Numbered from the stretch's first letter, positions 11,263 through 23,782 are shown. The stretch is 64,000 nucleotides of DNA from Amblyomma americanum (GCF_052857255.1 NC_135507.1:75077850-75141849); one strand, 5' to 3'. Made by a program: numbers and translations. The notes: generated from the sequence alone by a model not told the origin.

Positions 11263-12910
11263 CTGGTTGGTGGCAACGGCGTGTCGTTCGTCGGAGTGCA
11301 AAAAAAAGGCACCGCTTCCCACGCTTCGTAGGAAGCACTGGCGTCCGATTCCTTCTTGGCGGACAGATGCTCGTCACACAGCTTTGTGTCCCAGCTCCTG
11401 CTGAGCTCGCCGGGGTTAGCTTTGCTCTGGCAGTAGTTGAGGTCTTGAGACCCGCCGGACCCTGCGATGCGTCACACCAAGGGAGAGGTGGAAAATAAAG
11501 CTGTGTAGATCAAACACCATTAACAGAAATACCTATTAAGAATTTGCACAAGAATGCAACAACGACAACGAAACTTCACGCTATGCTGCTTCGCAAGCAG
11601 CGGTTGGGGAGGTTGCAGTAAAAGTAAAAAAAGGGCCTGACAACAAATCGAGTTCCTCGGGTGACCAGGTGCGCGTCCCCAACCTGTTCTTCCCAAAAGT
11701 ACCTTCAGAAGAGAATGAATGAAAATATTAATGCGAGAGCAATATACGACCCATTGGCAACTAAACCCAGCGTTGTTCTCCGTATGAAATGGTCGAAAAA
11801 CTCCAATGACGTCATGAGTACAGCTCCATGGCCACCATAAGAGATTCAACAGAGGATCAATTGCATATGTAGACACCCAATGGTCAGTAGGCTGAAGGCC
11901 TTTGTAGTAAATGCTTTTGAAACCAGGGGCTTCAGACTAAAGGCCTTAACCCTAAAGGAATTTATACCAAAAATGTCTTCAACTTGAAGGCCATTGAGAG
12001 GTTCGTACTGATTGCTAAATAGTAAACAAATATATTCAACGACTAACCCACGATGAGAGACAAATGCTATCGCATCCACAGGACTTAAGTAGTCTTAAGT
12101 GCTCTCCGTAATTTTTACATTGGTCCAAAGCTCGCGGTTTAGACAGGTAATCTTTACACAGCCAACTGGTTGCATTTAGATATTTGTACCCAGGCATTTG
12201 TATAAGCTACATCAGTTTTTATAACTTAGAAAACGAATTTGCCTTCGCCGCTTTGTGCGGTTCGAGAAAATTTGGCTGCACCGCGTCAAAAAACATGCGC
12301 TTTCGAAAGCATGCAGGCAAAGCAACCTCTTTAGTGCCGGTAACTAGTCCGAAAAGCAAAAGTTTTCCAAACCACAGCAGCAAAGGTAATCGCGTTTTTT
12401 GAATTCAAGGAATCGATATGGCTATTAGTAAAGAACAGCTACAAATCTCAATCTGCAATTGGGCGCATAACTCTAATAGCTAAAAACTTCATTATTAGAA
12501 AGATTCACTGATTTTCTGCTGTTTACCAACATTGATAATACTATAGAAGCCAAATATTTATTCCAAAAAGCCTAGTTTTGAATTGTCTTGAAATTCTTGC
12601 TTGGCACACCTGGTGTAAACAGGCCATCATAATTTTGGCCCCAATTTGGTAGCGGTTGTTAGAGCTTCAAGTGCCACATCGACAATCGGGCTATGAGCAA
12701 TGTTGTTGTGGATGGCTGCAGATTATTGGAGACAACCGTGGATTCTTTACAAAGCATATAAGTTACACAACACATCCAGCGCTTTCATTTATTGTTGCAT
12801 CTCACCTCCGTCGGCATGCGGACGCGTCATAGTAGGGATTCTTTCCCGTGAACTTGGGACCAGCAGCCGAATGCTAAAGCCACTGGGCCAACGTGGTGGG
12901 TTTCTTTGGC

Positions 12911-13032
12911 TACACTCTAAAAACAAAATGAGTAAACAGACAGTAAACTGTCCTCAAGAGCAGTCTCTTTTATGAAGAGAGAGCATCAGAGGACACCTTA
13001 CTCCCTTTTTAATCCCTTTGGCTTAGAGTGTA
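12911..13032. mobile_element. MITE with TACACTCTAA terminal inverted repeats, copy in unit A
   Basis: A perfect 10-bp inverted repeat (TACACTCTAA ... TTAGAGTGTA) encloses 122 bp. Identically placed copies lie at 23497-23618 (B) and 33776-33897 (C), so the insertion predates the unit duplications. Confidence 0.7.
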
Positions 13033-13196
13033 GCGCATTCTGTTTTCTTTCCTTTCTTCCTAAGTGTAGAGCTCTCCGTTAGATGAACGGGTGTGCACTA
13101 GAGAAGAGCTTACTTTCTTTTTCCTCCTCTATAGACGTATATGTGTTTACAGTTGAAGATAAGTGCAGCTGGGTGACTCCCATCACGGACACTCAC

Positions 13197-13422
13197 ACAT
13201 ATACACAGGTGACCGCTGCCACTCCTCCTTCGCATGCAGGTACATCGAGGGCGAAGGTGGCACGGCGGAGCGTTCCGTTCTCAGCTCCTGTTCCACCAGA
13301 GGCTGCGGCTCCATGTGACCCAGCTGCATTTCCGGACTGCCAATGAAGGATGGCAAGGAAGCATGCACCGACAAAGACCGGCTGGACGACGACAGCCTGC
13401 TGCTGGGCGTTGTTCTCGAACT
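13197..13422 (-). pseudogene. S/P-rich exon-like block, copy A
   Basis: The acceptor 'ctggtgtgcag' leads into a minus-strand frame with a Ser/Arg run ('SSRLSSSSRSLSVHASLP') then 'FIGSPEMQLGHMEPQPLVEQE' and 'SAVPPSPSMYLHAKEEWQRSP'. It reaches a strong GTGAGTG donor in phase 1, which matches the phase-1 entry of the 214-bp forkhead-like exon. Copy B (23783-24008) encodes the same amino acids throughout; C is diverged. Two other minus frames are also open here, so the frame choice rests on composition and phase. Confidence 0.4.
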
Positions 13423-14244
13423 CTGCACACCAGGAACAAGCAGAGTCACTGTATAGCTTCCCAGAGTTTAAGCGTATGTCCGCGATATCGCTGTTTAAGG
13501 AATCCAAATTATCAGTAAAAGCCTCAACTCTTGCATGCAGTTGGCGACCTTGGAATTGGTACAGTAGTTAGAGCGAGTGCAGGCTCAGTACCCGGCTTGA
13601 TTCTGGCTGTCGACCTTGCTTTATTCTAAACATATTACTGTTTCAATGAACGACACAGCTTGCTAGCAATGCCTTGGCACCATTAAGTTCAATATCGATG
13701 AGTTGCAAACAAAATACTCGCTCTGGTGGCACAATATGTTGTGATTGCCACAAATAACATCAGCGAACACTTGAGCTGAAATTGGGTGTTATTGACAAGA
13801 AAACATAGTTTTCAGTGAACATGTATACTGGGAGAAAATAAAATGCCGCGAGGCATCAAAACATTAGCTGCACGAATCGGCTGTCAATAACGGTCTAGTG
13901 CTAAGCGATTCTAGAGAGTTGGCTTCTCCGCAATGCATGGATACTTTCTAATTTTGTAAACGCGTTTATCCAATAATGGCGCGAGTGGTGCAGGGAAACC
14001 AAACGTGCAACTCTAGGACCCTATGCACTAAGCGTTGGAACAAGGGACATACAGCTTTCCTTGGAGGCGCATTTACAAAACTTCTCTGCTACGCTTTTCG
14101 ATCCCGTTGATGAAAACTACAAATTTTTAAAAAACCCCTATGCTGTTGGTTTTGCTCACTGTTTGCCTCCGTCATGCATGCCATCATGAGCACGTGTTAT
14201 ATTTTAGTTTTTTTAAATCTTTATTTTACTCGAGACATGCAAGG

Positions 14245-14347
14245 CCCCCCCCCCCCCCCCTTGCACAGAGTCGGAAGAATGTTTCTTACTGCTCGAGGGG
14301 CAGCGCGTCCGGCTCACGACCCAAATGAGCAACGGTTCGAGTACCGG
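14245..14347 (+). other. C16 run followed by tRNA-Met-like sequence, unit A
   Basis: Sixteen C (14245-14260) precede 'gggcagcgcgtccggctca' (A-box side) and 'acggttcgagtaccggct' (B box GGTTCGA), closing with 'cgaccatttttc', which has a Pol III-type T-run. The anticodon position reads CAC here and CAT in unit C. The 5' acceptor arm does not pair well, so this is a tRNA-derived SINE head or tRNA pseudogene. Confidence 0.5.
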
Positions 14348-14659
14348 CTCGACCATTTTTCTTTTCAGCGCAATTTTTTTCTCTTCAGAAGCACTGTGTG
14401 CTGGTGGTGGAATGAAGCCAGGACCCTGAAGACCAATCAGGAACTGTGTAATGACGTCATCACTGCAATCACTGCGGAGTGTTTGAATGACCCCCGCGAG
14501 GCCATGTGGTTGGGACGCCGCGACCCTCTCACCTAATCACAATTTTCGAGTTACAATGCCAACTATAATGCTGGCTTTCCCGCTGAAGAGGACAATTACC
14601 ATAATCACCTTAAAACATCTCGTCCACAGATCTACAAATAGCACTGTCCTGGTCCTGCT

Positions 14660-14978
14660 GAAATTGGTTTTCGAGAAATGATTTTTGAGGAAAGGAAATG
14701 GTGCAGTAACTGTCTCGCTTATATATCGGTGGCCAACTCAACCATGCCGCGTAGGAACATAGGAAGGCTAGAATGAAATAACAGGGAAGCAGGGGCTGTA
14801 CTGGAGGGCTCTGGAATATTTTTGACCATGCGGGGTCTTTAACGTGAACTGAAATTGCAAAGCGCACGGGCACCTTTGCGTTTCGCCTGCATCGAAACGT
14901 GGCCAATGCTGTCGAGTTACATCCCGGGAGCTCCAGCTCAGTAGCCGACCGCCCTAACCACCGAGCCATCGCGGCGGG
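14660..14978 (-). mobile_element. tRNA-headed SINE (second family), copy in unit A
   Basis: On the minus strand it starts 'cccgccgcgatggctcggtg' (A box) and runs through 'cgttaaagaccccgcatggtc' and 'ccagagccctccagtac', then 'gatatataagcgagacagtt'. It ends around 'ccatttcctttcc'. Copies at the same place occur in B (about 25255-25573) and C (about 35530-35840). It lies between the Q-rich block and the S/P-rich exon. Confidence 0.75.
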
Positions 14979-15164
14979 TACTGCTGCGGTTCAGCCTGTT
15001 CTTGCAGACTTCCTAACGTCATCTGCCCACACTGACTAGATCTGCCGAGTACGTACTTGAGCACACAATTTTCCCATCTGGTTGCCAGTGGGAATCTCTT
15101 TGACGCCGTTGCACCAGAGTGGTGGAGAAGTGGGCAGCCTTCATTGGGGACACAAGAAGCAGGT

Positions 15165-15569
15165 TCACGCGCTGCATGACTGCTGAGTCGGCGGCAGTGG
15201 AGGGGTCGGGAAAGGCCGAGCGAAAGGCAGCTGCTGTTGCAGATGCTGTTTGTGCTGCTGCCACTGCATCGCCATTTCTGGCGACAGCAAAACCTGGTAT
15301 GGCTTGCACGTCTGCTGTTGGGGATGAGGAGTTTGTACGTGAGACAGGAGGCCAAGATTCAGGTCCTGCTGCTGCGACCACATGGACGGCGTAGGTTGCC
15401 GGGGCTCCCCGAAACCGGCCGGTAGCTGCTGTTGGGGTGACGATGGCGCAAACGGCGGGGGTTCTAGGGCGCTAGCGTGGCAGCCAGTGACTGGCCAAAG
15501 ACACACTCCTGGACCGGTCTGCTCTGCGTTTCCTTGAGCATGTGCGATTTGTGCGGCCTGTAAGTGCAT
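15165..15569 (-). pseudogene. Q/P-rich exon-like block (putative N-terminal exon), copy A
   Basis: The 134-aa minus-strand frame starts 'MHLQAAQIAHAQGNAEQTG', then 'PPPFAPSSPQQQLPAGFGEP', 'LLSHVQTPHPQQQTCKPYQ' and 'MAMQWQQHKQHLQQQLPF'. A polyglutamine/proline composition is typical of transcription-factor N-termini. A second overlapping frame (15019-15381, Ala-rich) is also open in A, B and C; I prefer the Q-rich one because B preserves it with few changes. In C it is cut by a stop after 'WQQQQQR'. It could be the first coding block of the partial gene carried by the unit. Confidence 0.4.
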
Positions 15570-15828
15570 CGGGTAGGATCGAAGTGGGAGGGTGCGAGGG
15601 CTGTTCAGAAACTCTTGTCAATCGTACATCTATAGGAGTTTGTGCCGCCATCTCAGACTCGCCCTCCTCGTTAACACTGCCAGCATTTAAAAAAAACGTT
15701 AACTAACGTCGCAACACGGCACAGTAGTTCGTGCTCTGCTTTTGTGCCGGGTTTCTTGTTTTCTGTGCAATGTCATAAACTTTACAGCTCAACTGTGTAA
15801 TTCAACTGATTCCTCGAGGTTACTAATA

Positions 15829-18103
15829 CAGTAGAACCCCGCTGTTACATTCTTTGCTGCTGCGTTTTCCCTGCTGTTACGCCGTTTTCGTCCGGTCCCG
15901 GCATAGCGCCCATAGGAGCCAATGTATTGGGTACCCCGCTGTTACGTTGTAGCTGTGAAAACGTTCCCGCATGATACCTCACAACCTGGCACTCCGAACC
16001 CAGCCGGGCAACGCGCGCCAACCGCCATTCTGACGAGTCTTGGCCAGGCTTGGCGACGGAATTGGCTACAAGACCATGGACTCCGAGATCACCACCTTTT
16101 ACGTGCGTGGGTAATCTCGGAGGCCATAAGAACGCATGCGGGTTGGAGAGATTGCCACTAGATGGCCACTGCCTAGTCAGCCGAAGCGAGTAAAACCCGA
16201 GGGCCCGCAGCAATCCGGTCTTTCTTGTTTGTGCGGTTCAACCCATCCGAGTCGTCCGTGTCCTTCCGTCAACAGCTACGCTGCCTACGCCTCGTCAGGC
16301 CTCGCTAATCCAGTCTTTCTTGTTCGTGCGGTTCAACCCATCCGAGTCGTCCGTGTCCTCCTGTCAACACCTACGCCTCGTCGGGCCTCGCTAACACCGC
16401 GAGCGATTTGTCGTCCTTTAATGGCGTCGCGTAAGCGCAAGGCGCTTTCCCTCCAGGAAAAGCTGGATGTTCTCGATGCAGTCGACAGGCAGCCAGCGCG
16501 GAAAAGAGTCAACATCGCCAAGGATCTTCGTCTGCCACCCTCGACGCTTAACAGCATTGACTCGAAGTGTGCCGAGATACAAGGGAATGCCGCGCTCTTC
16601 GGCCCGAAAGCTAAGCAGGCTCGTGGCGCCAAGTATGAAAACCTCGACGAGTCGCTTCTTACTTGGTTTAAACAAGCTCGCGCTGCCGGTGTTAACTTCG
16701 ACGGCAGCATTTTGCGCGAGAAGGCATGGAAATAGCCGACCAACTGGGCATCAGTAACTTAGCGGCGTCAAATGGCTGGATCGACCGTTTCCGGAAGAGG
16801 CACAACATCGCGTATAAGACGGTATCCGGGGAAGCAGCAAGTGTAAACTTGGAAACAGTCAACGATTGGAAGGCCACACTATCTGCCATAATTAAGGGTA
16901 TGAGCCTCGTGACATTTACAATGCCGACGAAACAGGTCTTTTCTTTCGGGTGAAGCCATCCCAGTCGTTATGCCTGAAGGGCGAAGCTTGCCACGGAGGC
17001 AAATGCAACAAAGAACGATTGACGGTGCTCCTTTGCTGCAACATGGATGGCTCGGAAAAGCTGAAGCCATAGGTAATCGGAAAATACCGGAACCCACGGT
17101 GCTTAAAGAACATTCGCCTGCTGCCATGTCACTATAGAAGCAACAGTCGTGCATGGATGACGGCTTCTTTGTTCGAAGAATTTCTTTGTTAATTCGACAA
17201 CAAGATGGGCTTCCAGTGCAGGAGTGTTGTCCTTTTTCTGGACAATTGTGCTGCCCACCCGAGAGACCCGTCGTTTCTTCGGAACGTTAAGCTTGTTTTT
17301 TTTCCAGCAAACACTACAAGCCACTTGCAGCCTTTGGATGCCGGCGTCATAAAGAACTTAAAGCACTCGTACAGGAAGTCGTCCATCGTAAAGCGCTGTC
17401 TGGCGCGTATTGATCGCAGACAGCAGCCTACGATCGTTTCAATACTGGACGCTATGCACTAGGTCGCTTCAGCTTGGACTGCAGTGAGCGCGTCAACTGC
17501 ACAGCACTACTTCGCGCGGTGTGGCTTTCGCATGGACGGTGGAGAGGAAACTGCCACGGAAGCTCAAGAGACGGAAGCAGCCTCTCTTGATCAAGAGCTG
17601 AGTGAAGCTTTGAATGCGCTGGGGGCCACGGGAGTCACGTATGACGACTACGTTGCCGTGGATGCTGCTGTCGTGACGTCCGAGTGCCAGAGTATCGCCG
17701 AGATCGTTGCAGACTCAATCGCGAGTGAAGCCTCAGACTGTGATGACGACGAGGACCATGAGCCGCATGATTCCGGGGAATTGGCGGACCCGAGCTATAG
17801 AGAAGCCGTCGCGGCTCTGGACCTCCTCCGCAGGTACGTCGCACCTCAAAGCGACGCTGAGAGCAATGCGGCTTTCCAGGCCATCGAGAAACGTGTGGTG
17901 TTTTCCAGCGAGCGGAAAAAACGGCAATCGACCATTCTCGATTTTTTTAAGACCTAAGCTCACTTGATGTCGAAATAAATTGTTTCAAGACAAAGCTGCA
18001 CTCTTTTCAATAATTTTGGACCTTTCCTCACTGTTGCGTTTTCCCGGCTGTTACGTTTTTTTTTTCGCGATCTGGTGAAACACGTATCAACGGGGTTCCA
18101 CTG
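15829..18103 (+). mobile_element. pogo/Tigger-like DNA transposon in unit A
   Basis: 2275 bp with imperfect terminal inverted repeats, left CAGTAGAACCCCGCTGTTAC and right (inverse) CAGTGGAACCCCGTTGATAC, flanked by a TA duplication (15827-15828 and 18104-18105). The corresponding site in unit C and at the left copy is empty with one TA. A direct subterminal repeat ('gcgttttccc.gctgttacg') lies inside both ends. It contains a dead transposase gene. Confidence 0.95.
16421..17957 (+). pseudogene. pogo/Tigger-family transposase, inactivated (copy A)
   Basis: It starts 'MASRKRKALSLQEKLDVLDA', a CENP-B-type N-terminal helix-turn-helix, followed by a second HTH (CENPB/Tc5 type, 'LREKA..' to 'RFRKRHNIAYK'). 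The DDE core shows 'YNADETGLFF' (first Asp), 'VVLFLDNCAAHP' (second Asp) and 'HLQPLDAGVIKNLK' (third Asp), as in pogo-like transposases. The C-terminus is acidic and ends 'STILDFFKT'; AATAAA follows at about 17975. Lesions: a 1-base loss near 16725, TAG at 17070, TAA at 17190 and TAG at 17460. The last two are shared with copy B. Confidence 0.92.
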
Positions 18104-19355
18104 TAAATGAATTGACGATTACAAAGTGGGGTTCGTATACATCTGGCATAGCCTTCGTGTTTCATACATGAACCGGCACACCGAAAGTCGAGCTTGCCTT
18201 CTTTCGTCCTTACACTCCTTCGTCTTGCAACGAGTGTTATCGCGCCACATCACAGAGTGCGATGTTTGCAATACCCAATGTAGACAAGAGTGATGCACCA
18301 CAATGGCGTGTGGAGCTTGACCTTCCCTCAGGCGGGAGACATAGAAACTAGAGTCTATGATCGAGAGTGTAGCAGAAAGAAAATACTCGTTCGTATTAGC
18401 GGGCATGCAGCGGAGGTGTTCTTTCACCCGTCGTACTTGTAGGGTTCTACTTCCGCACAAATTTCTGCTTAAGACCGAGGCAGCTGTAGGAAGGTGTTGT
18501 TATGTTTGCAGGGCAGTAATGCTCTACTCAAGGGTGACTCAGACGGAACAGCCTGAGGAATTTTAAATCATAAATATAATCGTTGACCAAACAGCGTGTA
18601 CTGACAGTATGAAAGAACAAGCAGCCTTAAATATGCAGAAACAAAATGCCAATTAATGTCGTCTTGGTACCATTACGGGTCCCAGAATATGGCATCTCTT
18701 TTAATGTTTATTCTGCCTTTTGACAAGCACCAGTTAGCTTTTGCCGTCATGCCTTTTCCTATACAGATGAAATCTTATCAACCCCTACGCTTATACTGTT
18801 CACTGTTTGTACTCAAACAACTTCAACACATGCAACATTCTTCTGCGCCTCAACATTTTAACTGACTGGCTGCTACTCCAACATCGTTGACGATGGGTAC
18901 CGAATGATATTGCTTCTGCCTTTCACTCTGAGAAATGTGAGTGGCCCATTGCATGGAAAGAGCGGTGAAAAGTGTCCTGTGCAGGCCATTGGCAAGGAGC
19001 AGCGAACATGAAGGTTGCCTAAGACACGTGCCTATGACCTGGCTACAACTATCATAAAGTGAACGAGAGATGGGGAAGCCTCAGAGTCCTTGCCAACGTT
19101 TCGACAGGAGGACTTGTCTTGGCAGAGACGAAGGCGAGCCCTCTTCTCAATGTGTTAAGCACCCTGATGCTTTCCCCTTCCTTGTTGACTTTCTGACTAT
19201 CAACAACCATCTTCCCAACCTCCTTGGACTGGTATACGCCAGGAGGCCCAGCCGGCTCTTATTGATTACAAGTAGCATTACTGCAGCCGCTGGTCGCACT
19301 TGAGCGGGAGGTCTCCACAGCTCCCTCCCCCAAAAAGAGAGGGCGAAGGACTCAC

Positions 19356-19569
19356 TGCAGCACCTGGTACATGCACGGTACACGTAGCGCCCTCTGCGGG
19401 CTTTCGTGGATCGTCTGTGCCACCAGTTGAACCAGCTTTCCCGGAGGCCTGCAGACGGTGATGCCAGCGGGGAGCAGCTTGGCCAGGGGACCCGCAGGGA
19501 GTTGCGGCACAGTGCACGTGTCGTCGGGGCTGGACATGTTGCGGGTACCGCGAGAACGCTTGCTGAACA
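19356..19569 (-). pseudogene. Forkhead-like exon, copy B (214 bp)
   Basis: Same length, acceptor ('tttttttcag') and CA/GTGAGT donor as copy A, with no indels. It reads 'SPDDTCTVPQLPAGPLAKL' then 'PPGKLVQLVAQTIHESP' and ends with 'MYQVLQ', keeping the Tyr expected in helix 2 of forkheads. A Phe replaces the Arg at the exon start. Confidence 0.45.
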
Positions 19570-19881
19570 CTGAAAAAAATGCCCGGCCAGGCCCGGCGAT
19601 GCCGCAGTTAGATTTCATTCCGAGGCTTAGCGGAAGTGTCTTCTCACACACGGAACGTAGAAAAGCATTGTGCACATTCTGTCATTCGAGGGAGCTCTCC
19701 TTATTTTATTAATCTGCGTAATTCCGTGGCAGTGTTTCAAGTGGAGCCACAGGGCGCGCATTTCTGCAGCGTTTCACAAATCCGGCCATGTCAACAGCAC
19801 GCATGTGGGACAGTGCAAACACTGAAATACTAGGTCAACGTTAAGCTCTAAAACAGAAAGGAGTAAAAAGCATGTAAGGTA

Positions 19882-20143
19882 TAACAATACCTGATGGGCA
19901 CGTCGGTCTGACATGATTTCCAGTGAAACAGCGCAATGGCACAGCGCTGCGTATTGTCCTTTCTTGTCCTCTGGCCTTGTGCCGTTGCGCTGTTTCACTG
20001 GAAATCATGTCAGACCAACGTGCCCATCAGTTATTGTTGTACAGTTTCGTTTCTCCTACAAGGGGCTACAGTGCTGTGTATCGTCCTTTCTTGTCTTCTG
20101 GCCTTGTGCCGTTGCGCTGTTTCACTGGAAATCATGTAAGGTA
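19882..20143. mobile_element. Fold-back insertion private to unit B
   Basis: An inverted repeat of about 58 bp faces itself across a short spacer: 'gacatgatttccagtgaaac' near 19911 and its inverse near 19989-20010, extending out to 'acctgatgggcac'/'gtgcccatcag'. Part of the right arm ('tttcttgtcttctggccttg' to 'ggaaatcatgt') is then repeated once more. It is bounded by 'catgtaaggta' at 19871-19881 and 20133-20143. Units A, C and D lack it. Confidence 0.75.
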
Positions 20144-21559
20144 TGTTTCACCACACTGCCTTTTATTAAAGGAAGAGCGCTAGTGAGGAGCTTACTCCCA
20201 GTTTACTGCCCTGTAGTATTCTTGTTTAGAGTTCACGCGTTACTTGCGTAAACGCCACAACTATGTAAAGCAACGACAGTACGATGCAGAATGAATGTAC
20301 AACAGCCATGCACAACTTGTTATCAGTGATTCATCTTAAAAACGGCCACGAACCACGTTACCATAAGACAAGAAAACTGAAAAAAAAAAAAAACAGTTGA
20401 GGTCATGCAACTACAATACAACACAGAAACAAACAATAAAGTGAGCCCTGAATCCATAAAATACAAATTTCAGCACCTGACCGCACACGATGAGCACTTT
20501 TGAACTGGCACCTAGCTAGCGGCCAGGCTGGATCACTGCCAGTTCTGACTTTAGAAAGGTGCTACGTATCGACAGGGAGCAGTCTGCAGAGTGAATTAAG
20601 GCACACGACTGAAGGGTTAGATAGAGAATTTAATTTGCCTGATGTACGGCAAGAAAAATGTAAACACACAGGAATTTCATTGAAAATCTAGGAACAATTA
20701 GGGCCTGCAAAAGCTTTCATTTTCTAGCAGCAATGGGGCACAGCCTTCGAAATTAAGCTTTGCTCCGAAATGCTATAAGCTGACCTAAACGACTAGTTCC
20801 CTGGGCGGCGCATGAAATTGCTGGGTGATCAGTTTAAACATTATGGTTTGCCTCAATTTCAATGACACTGAAAAACTGGCCAAGAGGCTTGAATAGCGGC
20901 TGTGAAACGCAGTGTGAAGAAAAGATCTAAAACCGTGTAACTTAAAAGCAACTCTTTTTAACCGCCACTCTACCTTGTAGTATAAGGACACGATACTGGC
21001 CTCGGTAACCAGAGTGTCCACCCATGCTCCGAAAAAAAGAAAAAACCACCTGCACTCTCTTTGGCATGGTGAAGAGAGCTAATAGAGAGATTTAGCATAG
21101 CGGAGACACACTAGCGCAGATTTATACCAGTTTAAACCGGCATATGTCCCGCTAATGCATCTCCGCTATGCAAACAAAATGTCTCTAATAACAAGTGCCG
21201 AATTTTAAGATGATTGCCCCTGATCGCAAATACCGCATGAAAGTCTTCCTCTAAAAACCATCCCATGGAAGACGAACCTGAGTAGGGAAGGCATCGGCAT
21301 GTTGCACAGGTGCTGGCTGCTGGCCGCAGGTGCTGCAGGCTGTCATCGTGCACAGCCGTTCTCAGGAATTCATTTGTCCCAGTGCCATACGGCCCAGGCA
21401 AGGCATTCGTGGTTCTGGGCGACCGTCGGATACGCCAGGATGTAGCACACCCCGTTGTCCATCATAACCGCCCTCCTCTTGATCACGATTGCTGAAAACA
21501 CAGGCTCACGTGCACGTGGCAACCCCAGCCATTTTAGTAGCCCAGATCGCACCCATAAT

Positions 21560-21848
21560 TCCGATACCGCACCCCATTGCCCAGCCCTCTCATGTCGAGC
21601 GGGCGAAGTGGGTCCTCGTGGCAGTTTGGGGCCTTGCGGTGGCCACAGAAACTGCCGAGGCAGAGGCGGCTCCCAATAAGGCAGGGTTCCCTTTCGAGAA
21701 TGAGGTGGTCCCAGTCGTGGAAGGAACTGCTGCTGAGGCATCATTGCCTCCTGCTCTTGCTGACGTTCAAATGAAAGTTCTGGTGGCGAGTGCAGTTCCT
21801 GTCCAGGAGCCAGCTGCGGCTCCTGGTGTGGATGTGCGTAGTCCCGAG
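21560..21848 (-). pseudogene. P/Q-rich exon-like block, copy B
   Basis: Same frame as in A ('QEPQLAPGQELHSPPELSF' to 'LPRGPTSPARHERAGQWG'). One extra base at the exon start ('gtcccgag' against 'gtccgag') changes the frame upstream of the Asp-Tyr, so the acceptor-proximal codons differ from A and C. Confidence 0.4.
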
Positions 21849-23496
21849 CTGGTTGGTGGCAACGGCGTGTCGTTCGTCGGAGCGCAAAAAAAAGGCACCG
21901 GTTCCCACGCTTCGTAGGAAGCACTGGCGTCCGATTCCTTCTTGGCGGACAGATGCTCGTCCCACAGCTTTGTGTCCCAGCTCCTGCTGAGCTCGCCGGG
22001 GTTAGCTTTGCTCTGGCAGTAGTTGAGGTCTTGAGACCCGCCGGACCCTGCGATGCGTCACACCAAGGGAGAGGTGGAAAATAAAGCCGTGTAGATCAAA
22101 CACCATTAACAGAAATACCTATTAAGCATTTGCACAAGAATGCAACAACGACAACGAAACTTCACGCTATGCTGCTTCGCAAGCAGCGGTTGGGGAGGTT
22201 GCAGTAAAAGTAAAAAAAGGGCCTGACAACAAATCAAGTTCCTCGGGTGACCAGGTGCGCATCCCCAACCTGTTCTTCCCAAAAGTACCTTCAGAAGAGA
22301 ATGAATGAAAATATTAATGCGAGAGCAATATACGACCCATTGGCAACTAAACCCAGCGTTGTTCTACGTATGATATGGTCGAAAAACTCCAATGACGTCA
22401 TGAGTACAGCTCCATGGCCACCATAAGAGATTCAACAGAGGATCCATTGCATATGTAGACACCCAATGGTCAGTAGGCTGAAGGCCTTTGTAGTAAATGC
22501 TTTTGAAACCAGGGGCTTCAGACTAAAGGCCTTAACCCTAAAGGACTTTATACCAAAAATGTCTTCAACTTGAAGGCCATTGAGAGGTTCGTACTGATTG
22601 CTAAATAGTAAACAAATATATTCAACTACTAACCCACGATGAGAGACAAACGCTATCGCATCCACAGGACTTAAGTAGTCTTAAGTGCTCTCCGTAATTT
22701 TTACATTGGTTCAAAGCTCGCGGTTTAGACAGGTAATCTTTACACAGCCAACTGGTTGCATTTAGATATTTGTATCCAGGCATTTGTAAAAGCTACATCA
22801 GTTTTTATAACTTAGAAAACGAATTTGCCTTCGCCGCTTTGTGCGGTTCGAGAAACTTTGGCTGCACCGCGTCAAAAAACATGCGCTTTCAAAAGCATGC
22901 AGGCAAAACAACCTCTTTGGTGCCGGTAACTAGTCCGAAAAGCAAAAGTTTTCCAAACCACAGCAGCAAAGGTAATCGCGTTTTTTGAATTCAAGGAATC
23001 AATATGGCTATTAGTAAAGAACAGCTACAAATCTCAATTTGCAATTGGGCGCATAACTCTAATAGCTAAAAACTTCATTAATTAAAAGATTCACTGATTT
23101 TCTGCTGTTTACCAACATTGATAATACTATAGAAGCCAAATATTTATTCCAAGAAGCCTAGTTTTGAATTGTCTTGAAATTCTTGCTTGGCACACCTGGT
23201 GTAAACAGGCCATCATAATTTTGGCCCCAATTTGGTAGCGGTTGTTAGAGCTTCAAGCGCCACATCGACAATCGGGCTATGAGCAATGTTGTTGTGGATG
23301 GCTGCGGATTATTGGAGACAACCGTGGATTCTTTACAAAGCATATAAGTTACACAACACATCCAGCACTTTCATTTATTGTTGCATCTCACCTCCGTCGT
23401 CATGCGGACGCGTCATAGTAGGGATTCTTTCCCGTGAACTTGGGACCAGCAGCCGAACGCGAAAGCCACTGGGCCAACGTGGTGGGTTTCTTCGGC

Positions 23497-23618
23497 TACA
23501 CTCTAAAAACAAAATCAGTAAACAGACAGTAAGCTGTCCTCAAGAGCAGTCTCTTTTATGAAGAGAGAGCATCAGAGAATACCTTACTCCCTTTTTAATC
23601 CCTTCGGCTTAGAGTGTA
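23497..23618. mobile_element. TACACTCTAA MITE, copy in unit B
   Basis: Same element and position in the unit as 12911-13032, with perfect 10-bp terminal inverted repeats. Confidence 0.7.
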
Positions 23619-23782
23619 GCGCATTCTGTTTTCTTTCCTTCCTTCCTAAGTGTAGCGCTCTCCGTTAGATGAACGGGTGTGCACTAGAAAAGAGCTTACT
23701 TTCTTTTTCCTCCTCTATAGACGTATATGTGTTTACAGTTGAAGATAAGTGCAGCTGGGTGACTCCCATCACGGACACTCAC

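Larger units (their letters stand above)
7548..18105. repeat. Giant tandem repeat, unit A (about 10.56 kb, with pogo insertion)
   Basis: Defined from 'aatgaattgacgattacaaa' (7549) to the next occurrence (18107). The same order of landmarks recurs in B and C: 'gggaagcctcagagtccttg', the 214-bp exon, 'attaaaggaagagcgctagt', the P/Q-rich block, the TACACTCTAA MITE, the S/P-rich exon, the C-run, the tRNA-Met-like head, the minus-strand SINE, the Q-rich block, and finally the pogo element. Unit A alone carries a 223-bp tandem duplication (9629-10075). All protein-like blocks are on the minus strand. Confidence 0.95.

Noticed and set aside
10904..11404. Long plus-strand ORFs (also 21489-21917 and 31796-32374)
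   Set aside because: They are antisense to the P/Q-rich block, with low-complexity Ala/Val/Pro composition dictated by the other strand and no motif.
11846..12079. Minus ORF with 'KAFSLKPLVSKAFTTKAFSLL' style repeats (also 22432-22665)
   Set aside because: It comes from short repeated 'aaggcctt' words, is not preserved in unit C, and looks non-coding.
15019..15381. Ala-rich minus-strand ORF overlapping the Q-rich block (also at 25616-25978 and 35754-36173)
   Set aside because: It is the alternate frame of a CAG/GCA-rich sequence. Poly-Gln and poly-Ala frames arise together, and the Q-rich frame fits the neighbouring blocks better. Not certain: in copy C the Ala frame is longer.
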